From Yoonia maritima (GTDB taxonomy: Bacteria; Pseudomonadota; Alphaproteobacteria; Rhodobacterales; Rhodobacteraceae): a DNA stretch of 64,000 bases. The notes beneath the pieces were generated by a model. It was given only the letters and a program-made list of their open reading frames with translations. It was not told the DNA's origin and searched no databases. The stretch lies in assembly GCF_002933395.1 (NCBI RefSeq), contig NZ_PKFN01000007.1, positions 744,001-808,000 of the forward strand, given 5' to 3'. Shown here in pieces: positions 25,856-34,322 of this stretch. Position 1 is the first letter of the stretch. Each line of letters begins with the position of its first letter. Position numbers and translations under genes: made by a program.

Positions 25856-26170
25856 TGTCTTGTCCTTCGGGACTATGAACATAAACGCGCTCGTAATAAG
25901 CGGATCGGACCAGGGGGCGGTACCCTGCGTCTCCACCAAAACTGCTCATTTGGCAGCCATGGGGACGAAATAGGATCGACGAACGTCTAAAGGGGTTTGC
26001 TTTGTTTCGGTGAGACACCACCGTTATCGGTTCATCAAAGCTAGTTGCAAATGACAACAAAGCACCGATGGCTCTCGCAGCGTAAGCTGTGCGAAATATC
26101 GAAACCTTAAGTCCATAGGCTTGCAGTCTATGGCGGGGTCCGCAGGTACCTGGCAACAGAAACCTGCACC
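25856..26170 (+). ncRNA. ssrA: Two-piece (permuted) transfer-messenger RNA
   Basis: This has the permuted layout of alphaproteobacterial tmRNA. First comes the acceptor piece (about 25856-25938), with a GTCC-TTCG-GGAC hairpin, a T-stem CAGGG/CCCTG and the 3' strand CGTCTCC-A-CCA. A 22-base spacer (25939-25960) follows. Then comes the coding piece, starting GGGGACG at 25961, which pairs with CGTCTCC over 7 bp. The tag frame at 26047-26085 reads ANDNKAPMALAA then TAA, ending in the ALAA degron of ClpXP substrates. A stem CCATAG/CTATGG and a GCAGGT/ACCTGC hairpin close the RNA. It rescues stalled ribosomes and tags the nascent chain. Outer ends are approximate. sspB lies 1.5 kb downstream. Confidence 0.93.
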
Positions 26171-26351
26171 TCATCTTATCCCGCTATTCTTTGAAAATAT
26201 CGTGCGCAGTGCCATTGCCGGTTTATGCGCGCTATTCTTTTCAACCTAATAGCTTTTATGGTTGCGACCTGTGTGTCATCACGGCGACAACTAACATTGT
26301 TCAGGCATGGTAATTCACGACGCGCTTTAACTTTGGGTACCTGACGGCAGG

Positions 26352-27602
26352 ATGAAACGCATGATCTTTGAACTCTTTCGCGTTTTTGGACGCATAGGTT
26401 TGCTGTCGTTTGGGGGGCCAGCAGCGCAAATCGCGTTGATGCACAAAGAATTGGTCGAAGACCGCCCTTGGCTGAGCGAAGACGAATATCTTAAGGCGTT
26501 GTCATTTTGCATGATACTTCCCGGCCCGGAGGCAATGCAGCTTGCCACATATGCTGGCTGGAAACGGATGGGCGTCATCGGCGGGCTGATCGCGGGCGGG
26601 TTATTCGTCATTCCCGGCGCCCTAGTTATTGTTCTACTTGCGCTCGCTTATGGGACATACGGAGAATTGCCGCTAGTGCAGTCATTCTTCATGGGCGTGA
26701 AGGCTTGCGTTGTAGTCATCGTTATTCAAGCGCTCATCAAAATTGCAAAACGTGCTCTTGTCCGGTCGGCGCATATTGCCATCGCCGTTGGGGCATTCAT
26801 TGCACTGTTCTTTTTTGCGATACCGTTTCCGATTGTTGTCTTGACGGCTGGCATTATCGGAGCGATTTCAAAATCACCCAATCAAGTCACAACAACAGCA
26901 CAGCTGCCCAGCCTGCGCAAAACTGTTGTGACAGTCTTGATTGGGGCCGTAATTTGGGCTGCACCGCTGGTTGTTATCGCGCTCACAAATCATCAATTTT
27001 TACTTGATATAGGTCTATTTTTTTCGACCCTTGCTGTCGTCACATTTGGGGGGGCCTATGCGGTTTTGGCCTATATGACCCAAGAGGTGGTCGTGTCCTA
27101 TCAATGGCTCACGACTGCGCAGATGATGGATGCGCTTGGCCTTGCGGAAACGACGCCCGGACCACTTATTCTTGTGACGCAATTTGTTGGGATGGTCGCT
27201 GGCATGGCGAAAGGTGGCATAGGGCTCGCGCTTATTGCTGGTGTGCTGACCCTTTGGGTTACCTTTGTTCCGTGCTTTATCTGGATTTTCGCAGGTGCGC
27301 CACTTATCGACTGGCTGGATGGGCGGCCACGTTTGCGCGGCGCACTTGCCGCCATCACCGCAGCAGTGGTTGGGGTTATTGCAAATCTATCGCTGTGGTT
27401 CGCGCTTCATGTTATTTTTGCGAAAACGACGACACTGCACTGGGGGGCAATGACCGTGATCTGGCCAAGTCTAACCACGGTTCAACCCGTCGCTGTGACG
27501 CTTGCCACAATGTCCGGCATCTTGTTGCTTTGGAAAAACTGGTCATTACCCCTTGTTTTATTCATCTCAGCGATCGCGGGGTTGATGTTGGGCGCATTAT
27601 GA
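26352..27602 (+). CDS. chrA: ChrA-family chromate/anion transporter
   Basis: The 416-residue membrane protein is built from two homologous CHR domains. The first has S-F-G-G-P-A-A-Q and L-P-G-P-E-A-M-Q near its start. The second has F-G-G-A-Y-A-V-L and T-P-G-P-L-I-L-V in matching places. The proteins of this family expel chromate, or exchange sulfate-like anions. No ChrB regulator adjoins. Met at 26361 has a better-placed AGGA and may be the real start. Confidence 0.92.
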   Translation: MKRMIFELFRVFGRIGLLSFGGPAAQIALMHKELVEDRPWLSEDEYLKALSFCMILPGPEAMQLATYAGWKRMGVIGGLIAGGLFVIPGALVIVLLALAYGTYGELPLVQSFFMGVKACVVVIVIQALIKIAKRALVRSAHIAIAVGAFIALFFFAIPFPIVVLTAGIIGAISKSPNQVTTTAQLPSLRKTVVTVLIGAVIWAAPLVVIALTNHQFLLDIGLFFSTLAVVTFGGAYAVLAYMTQEVVVSYQWLTTAQMMDALGLAETTPGPLILVTQFVGMVAGMAKGGIGLALIAGVLTLWVTFVPCFIWIFAGAPLIDWLDGRPRLRGALAAITAAVVGVIANLSLWFALHVIFAKTTTLHWGAMTVIWPSLTTVQPVAVTLATMSGILLLWKNWSLPLVLFISAIAGLMLGAL

Positions 27603-27669
27603 CAGCGCCCCCTTTTCACCCGACAAAAACCACGTATGCTGGTCACAACAGATATTTGGGGAAAACACC

Positions 27670-28152
27670 GTGACCAGCACAATCGACTATGGAAATCTAA
27701 TGCATCGCGCCATGCGGAGCCTTATCCAAAATGTGCTGATTGATATCGCAAAAGATGGGCTACCCGGCGAACACCATTTCTTTGTGACCTTTGACACAAT
27801 GCATCCCGATGTCGAGATCGCAGATTGGCTATCAGACCGTTACCCCGGCGACATGACCGTTGTTATCCAGCACTGGTTTGCGGACCTTGATGTCACTGAC
27901 GAAGGTTTCGGAATCACCCTGAACTTTGGCGATAGCCCTGAACGGCTTTATATCCCTTACGACGCCATTCGGACCTTTGTTGACCCTTCTGTCGAATTCG
28001 GCCTGCGCTTTGAGAGCCCCGAAGACGAGGAAGAAGACGCCAATATCCTTGATATCGAAGAAGCGCCGATGGAAGAGATGGTCGAACCCGCGGCAGAGCC
28101 TGAAGAACGCCAAGAAGCGGAAGTCGTTAGCTTGGATCAGTTCCGTAAGTAA
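27670..28152 (+). CDS. sspB: SspB-type ClpXP adaptor
   Basis: The 160-residue cytosolic protein matches the alphaproteobacterial SspB family: a substrate-binding domain (about 1-118), an acidic flexible linker (about 119-150) and a C-terminal V-V-S-L-D-Q-F-R-K tail, the XB-type peptide that docks on ClpX. SspB captures ssrA-tagged proteins and hands them to ClpXP. GTG start with GGGGAAA upstream. The tmRNA gene that makes the tag is 1.5 kb upstream on the same strand. Confidence 0.9.
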   Translation: MTSTIDYGNLMHRAMRSLIQNVLIDIAKDGLPGEHHFFVTFDTMHPDVEIADWLSDRYPGDMTVVIQHWFADLDVTDEGFGITLNFGDSPERLYIPYDAIRTFVDPSVEFGLRFESPEDEEEDANILDIEEAPMEEMVEPAAEPEERQEAEVVSLDQFRK

Positions 28153-28224
28153 CGCTGCGATCTTGCGATCCTGCGGGCTGCAGCTTAAACCCTGTTTTGA
28201 AATTATTTCAAAAGGGGTTCATCC

Positions 28225-29616
28225 ATGACCGAGACACGCACAGAAACCGATAGTTTTGGCCCACTTGAGGTCCAAGCGGACCGCTATTGGGGTGCGCAAA
28301 CCCAGCGTTCTTTGATGAACTTCCCGATTGGCTGGGAAAAGCAGCCAGTTGCAATCGTGCGTGCGCTTGGTGTGATTAAACAAGCCTGCGCTATGGCGAA
28401 TAAAGAACGCGGCAAATTGAACGCTGATAAAGCAGACGCAATGATCGCAGCAGCGGCCGAAGTCGTCGCGGGCAAACTGGACGATCACTTCCCGCTCGTC
28501 GTATGGCAGACAGGTTCCGGTACCCAGTCAAACATGAACGCCAACGAAGTGATCAGCAACCGCGCAATCGAAATAATGGGCGGCGTAATCGGATCCAAAG
28601 ATCCGGTCCACCCCAACGATCATTGCAACATGGGCCAGTCTTCTAACGACACTTTCCCAACGGCAATGCACATCGCAGTTGCGACGACTGCACGTGACGT
28701 TCTGATCCCCGGCCTTGAAAAACTGCATGCAGCACTGACCGCGAAACAAGAAGAATTCGCTGACATCATCAAAATCGGTCGCACCCACACAATGGACGCA
28801 ACGCCGCTCACATTGGGTCAAGAATTCAGCGGTTACAGCCATCAGGTCGCGATGGGCCTGCGCCGCATCAAAGCCGCCCTGCCCGCGATCTATGAATTAG
28901 CACAAGGTGGCACAGCCGTGGGCACTGGCCTGAACACGCCCAAAGGATGGGGCGAAACAGTTGCCGCGAACATGGCAGAAATCACTGGCCTACCGTTTGT
29001 CACAGCACCTAATAAATTCGAAGCACTGGCCGCACACGACGCATTGGTCGAAATGTCCGGCGCGCTGAAAACAGTTGCTGCGAGCCTTTACAAAATCGCC
29101 TGTGACATTCGCATGCTTGGCTCTGGCCCACGTTGCGGCCTAGGCGAATTAATGCTGCCAGAAAACGAGCCGGGTTCATCTATCATGCCCGGCAAAGTTA
29201 ACCCAACGCAGGTCGAAGCGATCACGCAGGTCTGCGCGCATGTCATGGGTAACGACGCCGCTGTCGGCTTTGCCGGTTCACAAGGTCATTTTGAACTGAA
29301 CGTAATGAAGCCAATGATGGCCTATAACGTGTTGCAATCTATGCAGCTTTTGGGTGATGCATCATCCGCGTTCACAGACAACTGCGTTGTTGGTGTCCGT
29401 GCGGATCGCACACGTATCGAAAAGCTGATGCGCGAAAGCCTGATGCTCGTCACAGCGCTGGCCCCCACCATTGGTTACGACAACGCGACAACCGTCGCGA
29501 AGACCGCGCACAAAAACGGGACCACCCTGAAAGAAGAAGCGATCAAACTGGGCTTTGTGGATGAAGCAACCTTCGACAAGGTCGTGCGCCCCGAAGACAT
29601 GATCGGTCCTAAGTGA
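28225..29616 (+). CDS. fumC: Class II fumarate hydratase
   Basis: The 463-residue cytosolic TCA enzyme interconverts fumarate and malate without iron. The family signature [11 protein letters not shown] (318-328) holds the catalytic Ser on the flexible loop, and [13 protein letters not shown] and S-S-N-D-T-F-P-T appear earlier. Length is typical. Its stop overlaps the GTG of the following DUF4169 gene. Confidence 0.96.
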   Translation: MTETRTETDSFGPLEVQADRYWGAQTQRSLMNFPIGWEKQPVAIVRALGVIKQACAMANKERGKLNADKADAMIAAAAEVVAGKLDDHFPLVVWQTGSGTQSNMNANEVISNRAIEIMGGVIGSKDPVHPNDHCNMGQSSNDTFPTAMHIAVATTARDVLIPGLEKLHAALTAKQEEFADIIKIGRTHTMDATPLTLGQEFSGYSHQVAMGLRRIKAALPAIYELAQGGTAVGTGLNTPKGWGETVAANMAEITGLPFVTAPNKFEALAAHDALVEMSGALKTVAASLYKIACDIRMLGSGPRCGLGELMLPENEPGSSIMPGKVNPTQVEAITQVCAHVMGNDAAVGFAGSQGHFELNVMKPMMAYNVLQSMQLLGDASSAFTDNCVVGVRADRTRIEKLMRESLMLVTALAPTIGYDNATTVAKTAHKNGTTLKEEAIKLGFVDEATFDKVVRPEDMIGPK

Positions 29617-29789
29617 AACCGATCAACCTAAACCAGGCCCGCAAAGCGCGCACCCGCGCCGAGGCCAAAGCCAAAGCGGACGAAAATGCCGTTCGCTTTG
29701 GCCGTACCAAGGCCGAACGCCTGCTGGAGGCATCCCGCGATAAGCAGACAAATGATCGGTTATCCCAGTTGAAATTCGACGATGACTGA
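29613..29789 (+). CDS. DUF4169 small basic protein
   Basis: A 58-residue protein starting with GTG inside the last codon and stop of fumC. It is very rich in Lys, Arg and Ala with a helical pattern. The N terminus I-N-L-N-Q-A-R-K and the segment [11 protein letters not shown] match the DUF4169 family of alphaproteobacteria. Function unknown; RNA or DNA contact is possible from charge alone. Its end overlaps the next gene by 8 bases, so fumC, this gene and the RHH gene look translationally coupled. Confidence 0.75.
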   Translation: MKPINLNQARKARTRAEAKAKADENAVRFGRTKAERLLEASRDKQTNDRLSQLKFDDD

Positions 29790-30006
29790 GCATGCACGCC
29801 CGGTGAAACGGTCGCTCACACTACGTGGGCATCGAACGAGCGTGTCGCTCGAAGATATTTTCTGGGATCAATTTCGGAAAATAGCGGACCAAGATGGCAA
29901 AACAATCAATGGCCTAGCCGCTGAAATAGACGAAAGCCGCGAAGACATCGGTCTTGCGTCAGCCTTGCGTGTCTATGTATTAGAGCGCGCGTTATCGCGC
30001 GATTAG
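29782..30006 (+). CDS. Ribbon-helix-helix domain protein
   Basis: The 74-residue protein has the R-x-T-S-V-S-L-E-D-I-F-W pattern of the RHH_4 family near residues 17-30, followed by two helices ending in L-E-R-A-L. Such proteins are small DNA-binding or antitoxin-like proteins; no toxin gene adjoins, so a toxin-antitoxin role is not supported. It overlaps DUF4169 upstream, and its stop overlaps that of the convergent small gene. Confidence 0.75.
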   Translation: MTEHARPVKRSLTLRGHRTSVSLEDIFWDQFRKIADQDGKTINGLAAEIDESREDIGLASALRVYVLERALSRD

Positions 30007-30242
30007 TCTTTTGAATACAGCGCGCCGCGCAGGCTACCCAAACGTTCAACGTCTTTCTTTTCAACGTCGTTCAGTTTGGTTGGCTTCACCGCTTTAACAG
30101 CAGCTGGACCCTTAAACATTTTCGCAACTTCTTGCGGCGTCAGTTGCTTTTCAGCAGTAGGTGACTTTTTCTCAGCTTTAGACTTACGTCCAAATAGTCC
30201 GCCAATACCTTTTTTGGACGAACCTGGTAGTGCGATAGTCAT
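30003..30242 (-). CDS. Small Lys-rich hypothetical protein
   Basis: A 79-residue basic protein with no signal peptide or membrane segment. It has a Gly-Lys-rich start (G-G-L-F-G-R-K-S-K), a helical Q-L-T-P-Q-E-V-A-K-M-F segment, and an acidic/basic C-terminal helix. GAGGA lies 6 bases before the ATG, supporting expression. I do not recognise the family. The tail is convergent with and overlaps the RHH gene by three bases. Confidence 0.55.
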   Translation of the reverse strand: MTIALPGSSKKGIGGLFGRKSKAEKKSPTAEKQLTPQEVAKMFKGPAAVKAVKPTKLNDVEKKDVERLGSLRGALYSKD

Positions 30243-30488
30243 GATTGTCCTCGTTTCGCGAGTGGTTTCGATATTCCCGAGGGCAGATTGATGTTCAGAT
30301 GAAAATCAAACTTCCTATGTTCACGATACATGTAAATGCAGCCATGTGTCGACAAAAACGCCACGTTCAAGCAACTGTGAGCGGGAAGTTGCACAATCCA
30401 ACACAATCAAAGCGCGCTTATGCCGCAATGCAGACACACTTCAACTGACACCGCCTATTTTTTGATCATTTAGTCAGAATCAGCAAAA

Positions 30489-31844
30489 TCACCGTCGGTT
30501 GATTCTCAGCCAGATACCATTCTTTGCACGGACCGTAAGATATGCGACCGGTATTGGTTCACGATTCTCGACTGTCTTGAACTCAAAATCTTGCAACACA
30601 GATGCCAATAAAACCACACCTTCGATCATCGCAAAACCTGCGCCAGAACATACGCGCGGACCGCTTGAAAATGGCATGTACGCATCTCGGGCGCAGGATT
30701 TTCCATTTTCAGTATCCCAACGACTTGGATCAAAACCATCAGGGTTATCCCACAGTCGATTATGTCGATGCATGTGCCAAGGTGACAGCACGATCTGTGC
30801 ACCACGTCGAATCAACCGATTTCGAAATGTAGACCGGCTAGTGGCTTCGCGGACCATCATTGGCACCGGCGGATACAATCGTAATGCTTCGCGAAACACG
30901 TCTCTTGTCACCTTAAGCTTTGAAAGGTCCGAAAAATTTCCATCAAAGCCTGAAACCTCTGCGGCCACTTTTTCCTGCCAGTCAGGGTATCGCGCCAATA
31001 AATAAAGCGTCCATGCCAGTGCAGACGCACTGGTTTCATGCCCCGCCAAAAAGAAAATAGCGACCTGATCGACCATCTCTGACACGGTGAATGTTTCGCC
31101 TGTCTTTGGATCAGGTGTCGTCATTATCTTGGTCGCAAGGTCATCTGGCGCGGTCCCAGCGGCAATTAACGCTAAACGATCCTGCGTGAGCTGTGTAATC
31201 AAAGAACGGATTTTCCGCGCAGTCCGGCGTGTTTCTGATTTAAAGAACCGCGGCATCCATCGCGGCCCCGGTATAAATGCCGCTAGATTCAGAATGGGTT
31301 GCGACCGTTGATATGCCCTGAATTCGTGAAATACTTGTTGGGCGATCTTATCTTCGATGGGTAGTGAAAACAGCGTGCGGAAAATAACGTCAGCGGCGGC
31401 ATGACTGGTCAGTGCTTCGATTTCTTGCGGTGAACCGTCAGCAATGGGTTCAAGACGCTGCGCTGCCGCCTCCCCTGCAGCCATTATACCCGGAAACGTA
31501 TCGCGCAGCCGCCCACCTTCAAACGCGGGATCAATGATACGGCGTTGGCGTTTCCATGTTTCGCCGTTCGTCAAAAAGACACTGTCGCCCAACAGCGGGC
31601 GCAATCCCGCACCGATGCGCTCTGACTTTGGAAACTCGTCCGGGCGGGCCTTTAGTACCTCTTGGATCAACTTTGGGTCGTTAATCATGTAACTGCGAAA
31701 AAACGGCGTGCGAAATTCTGCCATCCAAGCACGATATAGCTTTGCTGGTTGCGCCGATAAGATATCGCGCCGAAACAAACGCAAATACCGGAAAAGCGAC
31801 ACGCGTTCAGGGCGCGCTTTTGGTTTCGGCGGGATCGCGGTCAT
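30489..31844 (-). CDS. Cytochrome P450 monooxygenase
   Basis: The 451-residue P450 shows the I-helix oxygen-binding motif A-G-H-E-T (about 270-274), the K-helix pair E-A-L-R (about 318-321), and the haem loop F-S-S-G-P-R-V-C-S-G-A-G (cysteine near 401). There is no membrane anchor, so it is a soluble bacterial type needing separate redox partners, none of which are nearby. The overall pattern resembles the CYP4/CYP102-like fatty-acid hydroxylase branch of Roseobacter P450s. The start overlaps the stop of the upstream hydrolase gene by 4 bases. Confidence 0.93.
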   Translation of the reverse strand: MTAIPPKPKARPERVSLFRYLRLFRRDILSAQPAKLYRAWMAEFRTPFFRSYMINDPKLIQEVLKARPDEFPKSERIGAGLRPLLGDSVFLTNGETWKRQRRIIDPAFEGGRLRDTFPGIMAAGEAAAQRLEPIADGSPQEIEALTSHAAADVIFRTLFSLPIEDKIAQQVFHEFRAYQRSQPILNLAAFIPGPRWMPRFFKSETRRTARKIRSLITQLTQDRLALIAAGTAPDDLATKIMTTPDPKTGETFTVSEMVDQVAIFFLAGHETSASALAWTLYLLARYPDWQEKVAAEVSGFDGNFSDLSKLKVTRDVFREALRLYPPVPMMVREATSRSTFRNRLIRRGAQIVLSPWHMHRHNRLWDNPDGFDPSRWDTENGKSCARDAYMPFSSGPRVCSGAGFAMIEGVVLLASVLQDFEFKTVENREPIPVAYLTVRAKNGIWLRINRR

Positions 31845-33112
31845 GAAGGCATAACCGATGTGTACTTTGAAACCGCCACATCAATGCGCGATTTCGAAGG
31901 CGGCCGCCCAGCATAGCGGTCCTGCAATGTTACCGGGCCAGCTGTGATCTGAAAATAATCATAGTCCTTTGGCTGATCAAACGCGCATAAATATTGAAAA
32001 TGTAGCCGAAAAAACCGCCAGCGAAGCGCCTTCCAACGGGCCGGTGTTAGACTTTGGGTAAAGGCCGCAGAAATAACAAGCGGCCAATGCTTACCGGGTG
32101 GTGACACTCCGGTCACCCCAACGGGATCGCATAGCGCAAAACAACACCCATCGCCCGGCGCGGTCACATCAACCCAAGTCAGCTGGTTTTGCGCCGAAAG
32201 GTATGCAAGATCAGTCCGCAATCTGCGCGCACGTGGAAGGAACGACACCATCGGAACCACATGCCCCAAAGATAAAAAAGCCAGCTTTGGACCATCGGCA
32301 GGGACCCTGCCCGCACGGATCAGATCGGCCAATATTGACACAGCCAGATGCGCCCCAGACGAATGACCGACAATCAGCACCTCATCAACATTTCCTAAAA
32401 ATGCCTCTGCGATGGTGTCCCCGAATTCTGTCATACGCTCATCCAACGCTGCTGGAATTGCACCATAGGACCGCGCAGAAAATGCGTAATCATGCATCAG
32501 ATAATAGGCGAAAAGCCTGCCGTCTTTTGACTTAAACCATCGAAGTAGGACGATCACGACGGCCGCCCATAAAATATATCTTACCCCCCAAGCAAACCAC
32601 CCGACGCTATCTGCGACAATCGCGCTTTCAGCCAGCGCGCCGATCCACATCAATCCGCTTTGAACGGCCCCCCCAATAACGCGACCGATGAAAACTGCTG
32701 CGAACAACTGTAGCAAAAGCATCCCAACCGGATACAGTGCGGCTATCACTGGCCCTTTGCGCATCCACATTAGTCGGCGCAATGTTCCTGTACTGATATA
32801 TATCCACGCAGTCTGAAACAGCTGCCAATAGGTCGCTGGAATAGACTGCGCCATGCTGTCACGTACAATGTCAGACCAGACCAAGACATCGACGCGTGCA
32901 GCAACATCTCGATCATCAATATGTGCGTTCACAGTCCAGCCAAAGGTCTTATCAGATGAACGCGCCTGCACATCGATCTCGTAGCCACTGATCGCAGCCT
33001 GCGCTTCACTTTCGGTCCGGTAAAGTTCGCGGTAACGCCTTGGCGGAATGGGATCATAGCCCGGAATGTGAAACACCCGGCGTCGTTTGACCTGCATGGC
33101 TTGGTCGGTCAT
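31841..33112 (-). CDS. Membrane alpha/beta-hydrolase-like protein coupled to the P450
   Basis: The 423-residue protein has two strong membrane helices (about 120-150 and 175-200) followed by a cytosolic domain with the nucleophile elbow G-H-S-S-G (about 255-259) of alpha/beta hydrolases. An N-terminal F-H-I-P-G-Y-D-P segment is notable. Probably a membrane-attached lipase or esterase; the remaining catalytic residues cannot be fixed by eye. AGGGA is 8 bases before the ATG. The 4-base overlap with the P450 gene implies joint translation and perhaps a shared lipid substrate. Confidence 0.7.
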   Translation of the reverse strand: MTDQAMQVKRRRVFHIPGYDPIPPRRYRELYRTESEAQAAISGYEIDVQARSSDKTFGWTVNAHIDDRDVAARVDVLVWSDIVRDSMAQSIPATYWQLFQTAWIYISTGTLRRLMWMRKGPVIAALYPVGMLLLQLFAAVFIGRVIGGAVQSGLMWIGALAESAIVADSVGWFAWGVRYILWAAVVIVLLRWFKSKDGRLFAYYLMHDYAFSARSYGAIPAALDERMTEFGDTIAEAFLGNVDEVLIVGHSSGAHLAVSILADLIRAGRVPADGPKLAFLSLGHVVPMVSFLPRARRLRTDLAYLSAQNQLTWVDVTAPGDGCCFALCDPVGVTGVSPPGKHWPLVISAAFTQSLTPARWKALRWRFFRLHFQYLCAFDQPKDYDYFQITAGPVTLQDRYAGRPPSKSRIDVAVSKYTSVMPS

Positions 33113-33174
33113 TGTTGATCCCTATTGATCCTTTGTTGGGACAAGTTAGCGGATCAAAACCAAAAACATAAGTC

Positions 33175-33930
33175 TTATCCGACTGCGGCTAACGCTGGAA
33201 AATTCTCAAGCAGCCAATAGCTTATCGCTGCGAACTGTCCTGTCAGCATCATCAGACCAACGGTCCAGAGCAATAGGCCAGAAGTACGTTCAATGCGCCC
33301 CATATGCCGTTTCATCCAACCCATTGCGCCCTTCAAACGCGGAAAGAATGCAGCAACCAATAAAAACGGGATGCCAAGACCAATCGCGTAGACTGCAAGC
33401 AATATCGTTCCGCGTCCGATACTAGCTTCGGATGCTGCCAAACTTAGGATTGCACCAAGAATAGGGCCAAGGCACGGCGTCCATCCAAACGCGAACGCCA
33501 ATCCCAAAAGATAAGCTCCAAAAGCCGACCCGCCTTTGTCACCTGCATCCAAGCGCATCTCGCGGTCAAGAAATCCGATCCGGTATACACCCAAGAAATG
33601 TGCGCCTAGGATCATAACGACAATGCCTGCGACGGTGCTAAAATAGTCCTGATACTGAAGCAATGCCCGGCCCATGGTCGAAAAGGCGATGCCAAGCAGG
33701 ATGAATATCGTCGACAGCCCAAGTACAAAAAACCACGCGGCAACAAAAACGCGGCGCCGTGCGTGGCGCTGTTCCTCAAGCTCACTGACAGATACGCCGC
33801 CCATGTAAGCCAAATAGGGCGGCACGACGGGCAGCACGCATGGGCTTAGAAATGACAACACACCAGCAGCAAGCGCGACCAGCATCGCAGGCAGCAGGCC
33901 AGCATCAAAAATTGTAGTTGTTTCGAACAT
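33175..33930 (-). CDS. ccdA: CcdA-type cytochrome c biogenesis / thiol-disulfide membrane protein
   Basis: The 251-residue protein with six membrane helices passes reducing power from cytosolic thioredoxin to periplasmic thiol pathways. The redox cysteines are in F-L-S-P-C-V-L-P-V (TM1) and W-T-P-C-L-G-P (TM4). The start at 33930 has AGAGG eight bases upstream; the upstream in-frame extension lacks a site. It is a single gene here, convergent with nothing and 62 bases after the hydrolase start. Confidence 0.9.
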   Translation of the reverse strand: MFETTTIFDAGLLPAMLVALAAGVLSFLSPCVLPVVPPYLAYMGGVSVSELEEQRHARRRVFVAAWFFVLGLSTIFILLGIAFSTMGRALLQYQDYFSTVAGIVVMILGAHFLGVYRIGFLDREMRLDAGDKGGSAFGAYLLGLAFAFGWTPCLGPILGAILSLAASEASIGRGTILLAVYAIGLGIPFLLVAAFFPRLKGAMGWMKRHMGRIERTSGLLLWTVGLMMLTGQFAAISYWLLENFPALAAVG

Positions 33931-34036
33931 TAGGTAACCTCTTGTGTCCCTTCCTAAGCGACGTCGGTGCATTGGTCACCTGCCGTTTTGTCACATCTTA
34001 GTGGACATATTGAAACATCGGCCCTAATCGAAAGAT

Positions 34037-34264
34037 ATGACACATGATGCTGATCTAGATGCACGGGGCCTGCTGTGCCCCCTTCCCGTTCTAAAGGCGC
34101 GCAAGCGATTGCTAGCGCTACAAAGCGGACAGGTTTTACGAATGGTTGCGGATGATCCCGCTGCGGTTATAGATGTGCCACATTTTTGCACCGAGGCGGG
34201 CCATAACCTGATCAGCACCGCAGATTCTAAAGACGGCCAAATATATTTGATCCAAAAAGGTTAA
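34037..34264 (+). CDS. tusA: TusA/SirA-like sulfur carrier protein
   Basis: The 75-residue protein has the family motif L-D-A-R-G-L-L-C-P-L-P (7-17), with Cys14 of C-P-x-P as the persulfide-carrying residue. TusA-family proteins shuttle sulfur for tRNA thiolation, molybdenum cofactor work or sulfur oxidation. Which of these applies is not clear here. It is adjacent and divergent to ccdA, a thiol-transfer gene. A terminator shared with rne follows. Confidence 0.9.
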   Translation: MTHDADLDARGLLCPLPVLKARKRLLALQSGQVLRMVADDPAAVIDVPHFCTEAGHNLISTADSKDGQIYLIQKG

Positions 34265-34269
34265 ACGCA

Positions 34270-34304
34270 AAACGCCGCCCCCTAAGGGACGGCGTTTGTT
34301 TTTT
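34270..34304. terminator. Bidirectional terminator between tusA and rne
   Basis: Stem AAACGCCG/CGGCGTTT extended by CCC/GGG across one mismatch, followed on the plus strand by T-rich sequence. It lies between the convergent tusA and rne stop codons. Confidence 0.75.
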
Positions 34305-34322
34305 ACATGATGGTATTGAAGC

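Noticed and set aside
25725-26174. Open frames on both strands across the tmRNA.
   Set aside because: They run through the tmRNA structure and have no coding features.
29782-30242. RHH protein with a convergent small basic protein considered as a toxin-antitoxin pair.
   Set aside because: Genes are convergent, not an operon, and the second protein has no toxin-like fold. The RHH gene is coupled to fumC-DUF4169 instead.
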